Source: Owenia fusiformis
Lineage: Eukaryota; Annelida; Polychaeta; Sabellida; Oweniidae
Direction of reading: 5' to 3'
Length of the DNA stretch: 64,000 nt
Assembly (NCBI GenBank): GCA_903813345.2
Contig: CAIIXF020000007.1
Coordinates: 9,305,730 to 9,369,729, forward strand
Shown: piece after piece, positions 1-11,630 of the stretch
How the letters are laid out: each line of letters opens with the position of its first letter
How positions within the stretch are numbered: position 1 is the stretch's first letter
The notes under the pieces: model-generated
The model's input: only the letters and a program-made list of their open reading frames with translations
Told to the model about the DNA's origin: nothing
Database searches by the model: none
Position numbers and translations under genes: made by a program

Positions 1-1139
1 TATAAATGTTTTGATGTACAAATTCTATTCAGTTATCAGACTCGGGATTAATGGCTTAGAGAGAGTTATATCGGTGGTTACAATAGATGTCAGACAGACA
101 CTTACTTTTAAACATGAGTATGACATATCGACTATTTATATGTTGATTAACTTACTGATTAACTACCCGAGACCGATTGCACTGTCAACTGGCATACTTG
201 TTGGATTTGAAAAAACTTTTTTTCACTGAAGACCATCTTTTATGACATTGAGATATCCGGAGGAAAAATACTGCCGCAGGGCAGATCTGCCCCCGCTGCC
301 CCTAACCGTCGGTGTAGAGCCAAACCGTAGGGAAAGAGATCAATGGAAAACAGTGACGGATCCAGAAATTAACAAAGGGGCAAATTTTGAGTTTGGAAAC
401 CATAACCAAATATTCGGCCCAAATTATGAAAAATTAAGGCCCTTTTTGATAAATTGGCCAAAAAGGCCTAAAAAGGCTATGGCATTGACTTTTATGGCGA
501 TGCAATTGATTTAATCCTGCATACATGTATGTACTGTTGATTAAATGCAGGATTAAATCAACACATCCTCAGTCGAGTTAGACATATAAAACAATGTTTT
601 ATATGTCTCTGGTTGACATTGTAGGTCATGGGCTTCCAGTTTCAACTAATTGAAAGCCCATGGTTAGGTCAATGGCGTCCTTGCTTCTCAGGAGAACTTA
701 AGGAGTGAGTCTTAAACAAATCACAGAAAGTTAATTGTGTCAAATCCTTTTTGGTCCTTTACGGGGATCAACTATGATCTATACTGAAACGGGCAAAATC
801 CCCATAAAGGACTACTGAAGTGCCAAAAAGGACTTCAACTTCAGAACGGCCAAACCGTGACAGACCCCGGCGGTAAAGAACCACGAAAAGGGATTTTATT
901 CAACTTCACAAGCAAAAAACCGTAAAGGACCAAAGAGGAGTTTATTAACGTCCACGAGTAGATTCATGCGGGAGAGTATCGGTAGAATCCATTTTCAATA
1001 GTAAGAAAAGGGAATATGACCGGACTTTTTGAATTTGGTGAGTACAAAATTGCAGGATTTCGCTATGCCGGATATTTTTATAGTTTCATTTTGATTAATT
1101 GTTCTCGCGAGACTTGAAACGACACTTCCGGGTTTTAAA
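1..1139. other. Upstream flank of the CALML4-like gene
   Basis: I recognise no gene here. Open frames at 11-229 and 242-514 have no recognisable domain and look fortuitous. The stretch holds short inverted repeats at 506-561 and 581-607, and a looser one at about 747-831 (CCTTTTTGG...CCAAAAAGG). At about 950-1010 there is a fragment of a dispersed repeat that recurs near 23.4 kb and 59.0 kb. The promoter and 5' UTR of the CALML4-like gene should lie at the right end, but no TATA box or initiator is convincing. Confidence 0.4.
506..607. repeat. Two adjacent hairpin-forming palindromes
   Basis: The first pair of arms (506-522 and 545-561) is a 17-bp perfect inverted repeat around a 22-bp loop. 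The second (581-607) is a 12-bp perfect palindrome around AAT. A weaker third hairpin follows (CATGGGCTT at about 629 with AAGCCCATG at about 654). They may be a decayed inverted-repeat transposon. Confidence 0.6.
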
Positions 1140-4100
1140 ATGGTAAATATTACTTAGAATCTCTTTTCTGTGTTTGTTTGGGTTTTAGGATTTTTAGATA
1201 CAGTCGAATGAAAATCCAAATGTAATACATATCATATTTATTATTTTGCAGACGCGGTTCTTCAGCCAAACGGACATCGACGGTGAGTATCTATGTTTTG
1301 AATAAAAATCGCCAACGCCCAAAAAAATTATTAATTTTTCAATCAGTCATTTGAAAAGTTCGAAAACAAAAACTTTACTTACTAAGTAGCAAAGTAATAA
1401 GCTTGTCTACAAAAATAGACTTGCATAGCCAAATTACAGCTTCTTTCTGGAAAACAGAGTAATAAGTCTAAACTACATGTAAAGTGGAATGCAAAAATAA
1501 ATCTCAACCCTCAGTTGTCACAAGTTGTCACAATGAGCGAAATTCTAAGTTTCGTGTCTCAAACTCTCCCAAGCGGTAGAAAAATAATTCCTATTGACTT
1601 TAAGTAGCACAATAAATGAATCCAAAGCTATATGCAAATGATGGATACATCCTTACCAAATCGAACGAATGTTTTCATGAATCGCCATGTTTGTGATCCA
1701 AGGAGGATTGACTCCCAGAATGCAACATCAGGTAACCTTATTTCCTCGTGAACGGTTTCAAAATGGCAGAACGGCATTTTGAAAGCTGACACGCATCATG
1801 TTGCATTCTGGGAGCCAATCCACATTGCCGCGTAATCCGGCTCCAAAATTACCTCAACATTTGAAGAGTCGGCATTAACATGTGAATTCCACTTCAAATT
1901 TTTAAGTTCTTATTTGTCATTATGTACACAAATTCCACTATATCTGGACTTACTAGGACGGAGCAAATAGAGCACTGAATACACTGAGGTAAGAATTAAT
2001 TACATGTGCGACAGCATGTAATTTCCATAGCTTTTGTAATTCTTTATGGTGAGCACTGTACATCTTTTCTCTTTTTAATTGAGTTGTTATATTCAGTCTG
2101 CCTGTTTCGCAAGGATGACATTTTAATATTGTGATCTAACCTCTAGAACCGCAGGTGCTCCAGGGCTTGTTTAATCTGCCACCCCACCTTGGTGGATTTC
2201 CAACTAACCACCCACCATGCTGGATCTGATTTCAGAACGCTGTGGTTTTTTGAAAAATGTAAAACATAATTGGTCGCTGCTCTGCCTAAACCTTCTTCTA
2301 ACTGATTGAGTGTCAAAATCTGATTATTTAGAATAAATGACAAAAATAATCTTCATTTCATACTGGGACAAAATGTCCTGTTTGCAGAAGTATCCCCTAT
2401 GTCATTGTATGTCTGAAATACAAACGTACAACCTATCGAAATTAACCACCACCTACATGTAGGTGGGGGTGGCAGGTTAAACAAACCCGGTGCTCCACTG
2501 GAAATAAGAGTGGGGCCGCTTGCAACACAGAAAAAAACATTTTTGTTGCAGGCGGCCTCACACCCCCATTCCTGGGAGTACCTGTGTCTAAAGAGTGAGA
2601 GTCCCATTCGTTAGCTAACTCTTGTTTTTTATATTCTAATGAGTCAGGCAGGATGTGAAATAAGTATTACATGTAGGCTGTATGTAAATGGACAGGGTTT
2701 TTATGAACATTTAATACCTTAGAGAGAAATAGTTACATAACTACTTTATCTCTCTAGGGATCATAATACAATAGATGTTTATACACATGTAGTAGTCAAT
2801 GGTTACATAAAACATTGGTTGCAAATATTTGCATGGTTGCCATTGCTATTCCAGGTGGACCAATGTAGGTTCCAAATCGTAGTACAAGCTCATTTAACAC
2901 ATGGAATCATTATCAAAATTTTATTTGGGCATAGGGACCCCAGGATTTGGACCACTGTCTAAATGTAGTTATGACTACATGTATAACATGTTTAAAATAT
3001 CCCTCCTGCCCTCCTTTCAGTGTACTTTTTCTTCATAGTTATACCAGTGAGTTGATTTGTGTACATGGGCTATTAAGTTTTTCTTGAAAGCCCATTGTCA
3101 GGCCAGGCCTATCAGTTGAAAATAGTCTTGAAGGGATTGCTGATTAATGATTGGTAACCATCAAAATGTAACTGCAAAAGTAAGCAATAACAGCACAAAT
3201 CTGCTTTCTCTTTCAGAGTTCAAGGAGTGCTTCTTCCTGTATGCCAAGAACAAGGGGTTTATTTCTACAGAAGAGGACCTCACATTGATCATGAGGTCAT
3301 TGGGTTACAGCCCAACTAAGGATGAGCTCAAACAGTACTTCCAGAAAAATGTAAAAGGTGAGGCAAAGATGTTGAATAATTGAGAATCAATAGTTGCATT
3401 ATTAAATATTGTGTAATTTTCTATGTTTTGAACATTACTTCCAAAAGCATGAACCTGTGCATATTGCTATTTCCTTACTTATGCATTTTCCTGAGCATAT
3501 TTTGTTATCTGATATACATGTACAATGTTATGTTTTTCTTGATGATGAAAACCTGGAGCTTAATTCACAATGCCGAACCTTATGACAAGTCCACCGTTAT
3601 GAATGAATCAATTTGGAACAATAAATGGTTAACAATTAATAATGAAAGTGTCAACTACCCTGATTGGAAAGCTCGAAACATATTTAAAGTAAAAGATTTA
3701 ATAAATGAAAATGGAGATTTTCTAGGATACGAAGAATTCACCCTAAAATATGATATCTTGACACCCTTCGTAACATACTACGGCATAATACACGCAATTC
3801 CACGCTCGTGGAAAACTCTCTTAAAAAACGAAAATGATAATATCAATACACTAGGAGTTGATGACTTACAAATCAAAAATTCAATTATAAATATCAAACA
3901 TATTAGTACCAAAAGAATATATTGGCACATCGTACATTACAAAACAAATTTAAGGAACCCGTAGGAAAACGATATTTCAATGAAAAATTTGACCTGACAG
4001 AACAAGAGTGGAAATCTATTTTTAGACTACCTTTTCAAGTTGCGCGAGAGCCAAAGATCCAAAGTTTCCAATACAAACTACTACTTAACCTCACCCCTTG

Positions 4101-7100
4101 TAACTTATTTCTGTTCAACAGAAAAATTAAAGAGTCTAATCTATGTGATAAATGCAATCGTGGTGCAGTAGAAGACACCCAACACTTCTATATAGAATGC
4201 GCGACAGTCGCGAACTTTTGGAATGAAATATCTGTCCTATTTGACAATATACTTTTGAGAGACCGGGATATATTATTAGGAAAAATAGGCAACCGTGACG
4301 ATCGCGATACAATTCTAAATTATTGTTTGTTATACGCGAAAAACTACATTCACAACTCCAAAATTGGAAACTACGACATTAGTGTGAACGGTTTTAAAAA
4401 TACTTTAAGAAACAAAATTAAAGATGAATTAAAAATATCTACAGAAAACAAAAACCGGCAACTTTTTATCGGGAAATGGAACTCAATACTGAATAAATTA
4501 GACATACCATTTTAATGTTTTGGAGGAACTAACATTACTGACATAGATGATTTAAAACTCATTTCTACAGACGTCCAGAAGATGTATATTGCAAGGGCAG
4601 AGGAGTAATTTGCGATGTGATTGGCACCTGGGAACAACTGTATTATTTTAAATCTATATATTATTAATGAATGGCCAGTGTATTCATAAGATGTAAAGCT
4701 AAGGCGAAGAATAATATGTAATGTAATTGGCACCTATATGCATTCATGTAATATTTTATTTTACTGCCAAAATAAGTATGACACAATTTTTTATGATGGT
4801 AGAGTATGGGTCTACTTCCCTACGAAAAGGAGCGACGACCTTGGGGAAGACGTCTCCTTGAGTAGAGCGGTGGGTCATGTATTCATAAGATGTAAAGCTA
4901 AGGGCGAAGATAAATATGTAATGTAATTGCCACCTATATTCATTCATGAAATGTCTATATCCTTTACGACTATAATGTATAAATACGACGCAAAGTTTTA
5001 TGATGATTGAATGCCGGCTTATCTCTCTACAAAGAGGAGCGCCGACCTTGGGGAAGACGTCTCCTTAAGTAGAGAGATGGGTCATGTTTTCAATGTACTT
5101 TGTGCCGACATCCATCCAACGCGTCCATTATGTACTATGTATTAAATGATTTTATATATTTTTTATCAAATATTATTAATTATCTCCAAGAATGGAGGGA
5201 AAATAAACATAATAATAATTACAACAATGTATCGTTGCACAAACCTGTATTTTATTATTTTATTATTTTTGCTGTCTGTACTGTGTATCTTTATTGCTTT
5301 TTATTCGAAATGAGATGATGTAACTGTTATGTGCCTTAACTCTATATTATCATATTGTCTTTACTATCACCAATGTATACACATGTATGTAAATTTATAG
5401 TGTGGGAAATAAATAATGAATATTAAAAAAAAAAAAAAAAAAAGTTATGTTTTTCTTCACACATTTTGTTATTCTATACATGTTTCATGTTTTCTTTTAC
5501 ACATTGTATTTTACATTCACATTGAGTTATCTTGCATTCATTGTATTATCTGATGCAAATTGTGTTCTCCCATTACACAGTGTGTTCTTGTACATACTTG
5601 TTTATGATATCCCATACTACATGTATACATATTTACACATCATTTTATCCTGCTTATATGTTTACTTAAAAGGCAAGGTTTGTTTACTGTTCACCATGTA
5701 AACTACACTGTACAGTATTCTGCTATATAGTATACATAATGTGTTGTTCATGTTTATTGTGTTCTCTTTATGATGATTCAGTTACTTCAAAATATTCATA
5801 TTGTCTTCTTTGTTTCTAGAGGGCAAGATAGAGTTTGCAACATTCCTTGATATTCTCCACACACACTCCCAGTCTGAGAAATGTCAACAGGAAATTATGG
5901 CAGCCTTTGAATACCATGACAGAAAGAAAACTGGCTATATCCCTGCGGGAGAGCTGAAGCATATGTTGTCCATGTTTGGAGAGCAGCTCAAAACATCTGA
6001 AGGTAAACATGCTCGTTAGACTGTAATATAATTTTAACTCATGATAGAAACGCATTACGATAGGTCTGCCAAAGGTCATGGAAAAAATGTTTGTCTATCA
6101 ATTGTGGACAGGATCCAAAATTACATGACGCAGTATCAACCTCTTGATTACCTGGAATGATGAGATTTTTCGTCACTTCAGGAATGACCTTGAAATCCAG
6201 AGTGACGAGAAAATCTGTCACAAAATTGTTCACTAAAATTACTCTTATTTGAACTATTTTCATCCAATTTAACAAAATATGTTTTAAAATGTATGGAAAT
6301 GATCTCTGCCATCTAAAAAATTCTCTGGTTTCAACTGATTTTAGAACCCGGGATTCAAGAGGTTAAGCAAGGAAAAATAGCTGAAGTCAACGAGAATGTT
6401 ATACTTTACTTATGCAACATGATTTTCAGTAAAATATATATTTTTAGGAGGCAACCTGTCTCACAGCAAGCTTTTTTCCATTTATTACCCTAAGCATTCG
6501 CTATGCACATAATTCATATACTAGATTTTCTAAATTAGGAATTTTTAAACTAATGCAGTTCATGTACAGAGTGTCCTGAAAGTATTAAACTCACAAATAG
6601 AAAAAAGATACGGGTATTTCAAAACTAAAGTGTTTGGCTAAAATTAAAGTTCAGATCAGCATCCTGGAAACAGCTCTGACCTGAATGTGACTGAAAATAT
6701 GTGTGCTATTGTCAAAGATAGAATAGATATTGAGGATGGAAAAGAGAATGATAAAGGCAGATACTCCAAGAAAACTCATCTAAAATGCCTTAAAAAGGTT
6801 TATGAGGATTACAAAATGGTCACCCCTATTTGAAGCATGTTTAAGATCATATCTGAAAAAATGGTGGCTGTTAACATGGCCTAGGGAGACACACCATTTA
6901 TAAATTTGATGTACAATTGCACATTAATTTTGGCCAAACACTAAGTTTTGAAATGCCTGTAACTTTTTCACATTTGAGAGTTGAGCCATGATACTTGGCA
7001 AATTAATGGAACTTTGGATATGCCTTAAAATGATACATGACACATACTATTGGTATATTGGACACTGGTATATGTCTGCCTAGGGGAAGTCCCATACTTT

Positions 7101-8480
7101 TGGGACACCCTTTCCATATGGAATGTTTTGTCGTGAAGAAATCTATTCTAATTGGATGATACAACATTACCCAATTTTTGAGTACAGGTACATACATATG
7201 GCTTGATGAGCAGGTCAAAATAATTTCTTCTCTCTTACATATCATTAAGATCATTAGATATTAATCTGAAATTAAAAAAGCCAGTATATAACTTTACATG
7301 CTATCTGCTAGTAAACTATATTTAAAGTCTTCATACTCTTTCATGTCTATATACTATTAAGATCAAAAGACCTGGGAATATTATCTCTAACACCCACACA
7401 CCCACCAGGAGATTAATTGACTGTCTAATAAGAGTGAGCGTATGGAGGAAAACTAATAAGAATGAGTATGGTATCTGTAAATCCCCAGTTTATTAGATAT
7501 GTGTATTAAAAGTTACTGCCTTGTCATTAGGCATTAGCTTGAAAATCATAATTTCTGAGATATTTTTTTTATTAATTTCCACAACTCAGTGAACTATAGT
7601 ATGATGACAAGGCATGTTTAGTGTTAGAGTCATACAACAATGTTGAGTATTATTCTCAATAATGAAGGTAGAGATTAAAAGGTGGATTGGATCGCGTGGA
7701 TTGGATTTATGTAAAAGGTGGATTGGATCGGGAATCTTCAAAATGTGGAATTTCTTATATAAAAAAAATTCTGTTGATCTCCCTCTAAACAATTTCCCTC
7801 TACAGTATTACAGGTCCCTTTTGAGAATTCAGAACAAAGCAATGACAAATACATACTCCAATTAGTTCATGGACACTCTTAAGTATTTAACCGCTTTCCC
7901 TTGTAAATCAACTTTTGTAAGACATAGATCTTTAGAAAAAGAAAACCTGTCATTCAATTAATGTGTGAATGTTCACAAAACATTTCTGGTATGTTCAGTT
8001 TGGATTGAAAACAGATGATATGGATCTTCAAACCAGTCTGCCTTATGATTTATGGAATGTCTCAAATTACACTTGGAATGGATAAGATCGTGTATCAGAA
8101 AGCGGGTACCAGGTCATCCTTCTAGCCCACCCAAGCAAAATAATATTACATCTATTATTTGACATTGTGCAAGTGAAGAGAGCACCAATCTTCCTAAAGG
8201 GAGATCAATAGAATTTTTTAAAGGAAAATCCATATTTTGAAGATAGCCAATCCAATCCACCTTTTACATGAATCCAATCCACTCGATCCAATCCACCTTT
8301 TAATCTTTACCATAATGAATGCATAATGGACTCTATCTTTGATAATCTGTTTGTGATCTTAGAACTGCTTTACTTCCAGTTGATGCCTTGTTTAGGGAAG
8401 CTAAAGTTAATCCACAGGGACAAGTGAGATATGCAGACATTGTGAATATGCTGATGACACCCATTCCAGACTATAGATGA
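1140..8480 (+). CDS. Calmodulin-like protein, CALML4-type, complete five-exon gene
   Basis: The coding exons are 1140-1142 (ATG only), 1252-1282, 3217-3357, 5820-6002 and 8380-8480, all with GT-AG borders. They join in frame to 459 nt, giving 152 aa plus a TGA stop, essentially the length of vertebrate CALML4 (153 aa). The protein has the four-lobed calmodulin layout: FFSQTDIDEFKECFFLY opens EF-hand 1, GKIEFATFLDIL closes EF-hand 2, KKTGYIPAGELKHML is EF-hand 3, and VDALFREAKVNPQGQVRYAD is EF-hand 4. The loops lack several acidic Ca2+ ligands (NKNKGFIS; KVNPQGQVRY), so Ca2+ binding is probably weak or lost, as in CALML4. CALML4 acts as a myosin light chain in brush-border and hair-cell protrusions; that role is inferred here by homology. 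The intron directly after the ATG is the conserved first-intron position of calmodulin genes and fixes the start. Introns 2 to 4 have been enlarged by transposon insertions. Confidence 0.9.
1704..1821. repeat. Inverted-repeat element in intron 2 of the CALML4-like gene
   Basis: A 24-bp arm starting GGATTGACTCCCAGAATGCA is mirrored at 1798-1821 with a single mismatch, around about 70 bp. It looks like a short fold-back or MITE copy. No target duplication was identified. Confidence 0.6.
2151..2498. repeat. Inverted-repeat element, intron 2 of the CALML4-like gene
   Basis: Imperfect 36-bp arms (2151-2190, starting GCAGGTGCTCCAGGGCTTG, and about 2461-2498) surround about 270 bp of unrecognised sequence. 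Minus-strand open frames across it are short and are explained by the inverted repeat. Confidence 0.5.
3541..4515 (+). pseudogene. LINE ORF2 C-terminal remnant with a frameshift
   Basis: The reading frame runs from the truncation point to about 3950 in one frame, then continues in another frame to the TAA at 4513-4515. The join lies where ...KRIYWHI meets QNKFKEPVGKRYF, so one small indel broke the frame. The second part has the C-terminal cysteine motif of L1-type ORF2 proteins (CDKCNRGAVEDTQHFYIEC, then FW), preceded by EQEWKSIFRLPF. No reverse transcriptase or endonuclease core is present because of the 5' truncation. It is not functional. Confidence 0.82.
3541..5443 (+). mobile_element. 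5'-truncated LINE, L1/Tx1-like, with poly(A) tail and 14-bp target duplication
   Basis: The insert is flanked by perfect 14-bp copies of GTTATGTTTTTCTT at 3527-3540 and 5444-5457, and ends in about 19 A residues. That is the signature of target-primed reverse transcription with 5' truncation. It holds only the C-terminal part of ORF2, then a roughly 0.93-kb 3' UTR with two pairs of diverged internal repeats (about 4680-4740 with 4877-4940, and about 4805-4875 with 5020-5088). It lies in intron 3 of the CALML4-like gene, in the same orientation. The assignment to L1/Tx1 rests on the C-terminal zinc-knuckle type, the poly(A) tail and the target duplication. Confidence 0.88.
6567..7115. mobile_element. 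Decayed Tc1/mariner-type element with a transposase C-terminal fragment
   Basis: The left end (AGTGTCCTGAAAGTAT near 6569) mirrors the right end (ATACTTTTGGGACACCC, 7094-7110). Inner arms of about 80 bp (about 6576-6655 and 6920-7000) are also mirrored. Between them, 6654 to about 6830 (+) reads HPGNSSDLNVTENMCAIVKDR, which matches the PDLNPIENLW...K block near the last catalytic residue of Tc1-type transposases. The rest of the transposase is missing, so this is an internally deleted, non-autonomous relic in intron 4 of the CALML4-like gene. Exact ends are uncertain. Confidence 0.65.
7667..8311. mobile_element. Inverted-repeat DNA transposon (MITE family 1, copy 1), 8-bp target duplication
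   Basis: Terminal inverted repeats of about 75 bp begin GGTARAGATTAAAAGGTGGA and contain the word GGATTGGAT three times. The 645-bp element is flanked by perfect 8-bp duplications ATAATGAA (7659-7666 and 8312-8319). It has no transposase. A second copy in opposite internal orientation is at 20691-21564. An 8-bp duplication suits hAT, P or Merlin elements; I cannot choose between them. Confidence 0.85.
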
Positions 8481-8800
8481 TACAAATATATACATGTATA
8501 TACAGCAAATGTACTATTTATATACAAATATGGAACTGATACAACGATACAGTGTATTTCTACATCCATTCCAGACTAAAGATGATACAACATTATATAC
8601 TACATCATCGATATAAATGTACTATTTATAGAAAGGAGTCAAATCTGATGGTGATAAAATTATATATTATGCAGCTCTTCCATACTCTAAATGATACAAC
8701 GATATATACTAGTTTATATAGATAACTCAAAAATGGAGTTGATAATATGATATATTCATCCCTTCTATAATAGATGGATGCTTCAACGAAATATGATAAC
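8461..8800 (+). repeat. Tandem repeat of about 108 bp starting inside the last CALML4-like exon
   Basis: The words CCATTCCAGACTATAGATGATACAA (end of the coding region), CCATTCCAGACTAAAGATGATACAA (8569) and CTTCCATACTCTAAATGATACAA (about 8677) recur every 107-108 bp. A weaker fourth copy is at about 8758. The first unit contains the last codons and the TGA stop, so the 3' UTR appears to have grown by duplication of the C-terminal codons. Confidence 0.7.
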
Positions 8801-10519
8801 ATGTCTCAGGTTTTATATGATATAGCTATACACTACCACTGATTCTTAATACGGCAATACGATATGACATCGACGAGTGCGACTTGATGATGCATCAATA
8901 TACTGTAATGAGAGGCATTCATTCCTGCCTGTAGCCCTGTAAAAAAGAAGTGATAGGGCATTTGTAGCACAGTTTTTCACAATAGATGGAAAACCAAGGA
9001 GAGGTGTTAACCTTGTATATGACATTTATATGTAAATGTAATTTAGGTGCAATGTAGAAACATGGAAGTTAAGTACATGTAACCTACAAGTTACTGAATA
9101 TGTGATGTTAAAAGACATACCTACTTATCGCTGTTCTAAGGACATTGCACACATATAGCATGTACATTATGCACAAGTTTGGTTTAATTAAGATATCAGG
9201 AACATATCATAGTGTCAAACACATTGTTCCAAACACAATCAACAGAGAATTCTTTGGTCACTTGCTTTGGTATAGTGATGAGGTTATTCCCAGCTTTCAG
9301 GATTGAGACCGTGTGCTTTCAAGCTCCAAAGAATCAAACTTCAAATATGCTTCACATTTATAAGGGTCATGTATAGTTGACCTCTTGATTTTGTCATTGA
9401 CTTTCTTCACCAGAAGCCTCTTATCTTGATTTGAGGTGATTTGAAAACTATATTTATTCAAATCTGATCAGCCCTATCAGTACAGAAACTGGTCTTTAAG
9501 CCCCTATGAATGTACATGTAGATCCATGATTTCTTTTATAATATTATCAAATTATATGTGTTGGCGTGTAGCTAAGATGTGGCAGATGCATATTTCATCT
9601 CCAAATGAATAACCTTTTATGCATGCCCTCTTATCATATTAATGGGAGTAAACCATTAAGTTGAAGAGGAAGTGTACGTATTATAATATAACATTATACA
9701 TCCGGGTAGATTTCAAGTGAATTCAACGACATTGATGCCTATTTTACTTCATTCAAATGTGGTGAACCATATTTTATTTTGTCAAAGAAACCCAAATAGA
9801 GTGTTTTCACATTAAATTGTATTCGTTTTAAATTATCTATAGGATGGTACTCTTTTCAAGTTGTCTAATCAAAAATAAGAATAAATTGGTTTACACACAC
9901 AGATACATATGCATGTAGATAAATATATGCCTAAAGAAAGATCATTATTGTAACTTATGTTGAAGCTATGCAATAACAATAGTATACTGTTATTTATAAT
10001 TAAAAGTAGCTATGTTCATTATTTTGTTAATTTGATAGTAACAATGAAGTATGATAATTGTTCTATCCATTAAACTGTTTGATATGGCATTGATAAAGTC
10101 AGCCATGTCCGAGACCGTGTATTATTATTTATTCAAACATGACCGTGCTCTATTCGAATTTCTCAACCAATCAGAATGCAGCATAGCCAATATAGAACGT
10201 TCTCTAATTCTCCATAGATGCACGACCATGCTCTATTCAATCTGCAATTTGCATTGTTTTGACTGACGTCACATCTCAGCTGCACATCTGGGGCTCTGTC
10301 CGGGGATAGCTGTTCTTTTTTACTCCCTCCGTAACTATTTTATTTTATCAACACCCCATGTTTGCATACACCGTATAAATCTAAAACGGGGAGTAAAATA
10401 GAACAGCCCAAACAAATTCTAAAATTTTTCCGGCCGACTTCAGAATCTTGACAGCATGCGTATTCTTCCTTCATGCCCGTTCCACAGACACGGCTTTTAC
10501 TAATTTTTATGTTTGAATC

Positions 10520-10678
10520 GGAATAAATAATGATAGGCCATTCAATATGGTGAAATTCAGCACTCGTTGGACAGAATGTTAGTACAAATGCACTCACCTT
10601 CGGTTCGTGCTTTGTACAACATTCTGTCCAACTCGTGCTGAATTTCACCATATTGAATGGCCTATCATTATTTATTCC
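10520..10678. repeat. Long near-perfect hairpin
   Basis: Arms of about 65 bp (10520-10587 and 10612-10678) are almost perfectly complementary around a loop of about 25 bp. The outer sequence is GGAATAAATAATGATAGGCC and its complement. Minus-strand and plus-strand open frames across it mirror each other and should not be called genes. Confidence 0.85.
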
Positions 10679-11035
10679 TTAAATGTTGACCAAGTTCTTG
10701 CCTTAAAGGGAACGCTCTCGTTCAGTTACCAAGTCATAACTCAAATGCAATGTCTTGAAAAATTTTCAAGTTTTGAATTCCCAACTTATTCTGTGAAATA
10801 AGATATTTTAGTGCTTCAAACTATAAAATATCCTTATCATATATGCTCTGAAATTGCTCAGAATGCACCAAATCATGTTCAATTTTCAAAATGTAGGTAG
10901 TTTTGCAATTAGCTGCTTTGAGGGGGCTTTTGACAATCAATTGCTTGCTATGTATAAAGCTGTTTTGCACAAATGCGAATGCGATATCTATACTAGACAT
11001 CACTCCTGTTAGAACAGTTACATATACTTTTTTGT

Positions 11036-11630
11036 ATTACTCCACCGAACGAAGTTCAATGAGGACGTAGAGAATCAACTATTTGTCCAAAGAATCAAAT
11101 TAAATCTACCTACATGGTGTAGATATTCAAATGTTAGTCTGTATTTATCTATGTGTAAATATTGTATGCTTCTGTTGCTCTTTAACAAAACATGTGGGAC
11201 AGTGTATTTACTATTTATATATTACAAGACATCCGTTCGTTTGTTCGGGCCAATTGCCAAAAGTACCACCGATTGATTTCGTTCAAATATAAGCTTAGGC
11301 CTTTTGGGTTCAGGACTTCTGCTCAAGTGGAGGAATTATCAATCTGGCTGCTCAATTCAAAATGGCCACCATTTTTCGTAAAAATATGATCTTTGATAAC
11401 TCAAAGACCAGTTGGCGGATTTGGTTCAAATTTTGATTAGACATAGAGCCTCTGCTCAAGGAGAAATTTTCAAGATGGCCGCTTAATTTCAAAATAGCGG
11501 CCATTTTACATTAAAATATGATTTTGATGCCAAAATACTGGTAATGGGATTTGCTTCGAATTGTATACACTATAGGTCAATACTAACTTGGGGGCAAAAG
11601 ACCTCTGCTCAAGAAGGAGTTCCAAATATA
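11036..11630 (+). mobile_element. AAAATGGCCGCC-type repetitive element, copy 1
   Basis: It begins with a CTCCACCGAACGAAGTTC-like end and continues with blocks of the form CAAAATGGCCACCATTTTTCG plus 'ctctgctcaag'. The same arrangement recurs at about 14565-15230 (+) and 51005-51765 (-). There is no coding capacity, and the ends are approximate. Confidence 0.5.

Noticed and set aside
242-514. 90-codon open frame near the left edge
   Set aside because: No recognisable domain and no splice context; the region contains inverted repeats and looks like decayed repeat DNA.
10340-10801. Overlapping open frames on both strands around 10.5 kb
   Set aside because: They mirror each other across the long hairpin at 10520-10678 and share the same peptide (CPTRAEFHHIEWPI), so they are by-products of the inverted repeat.
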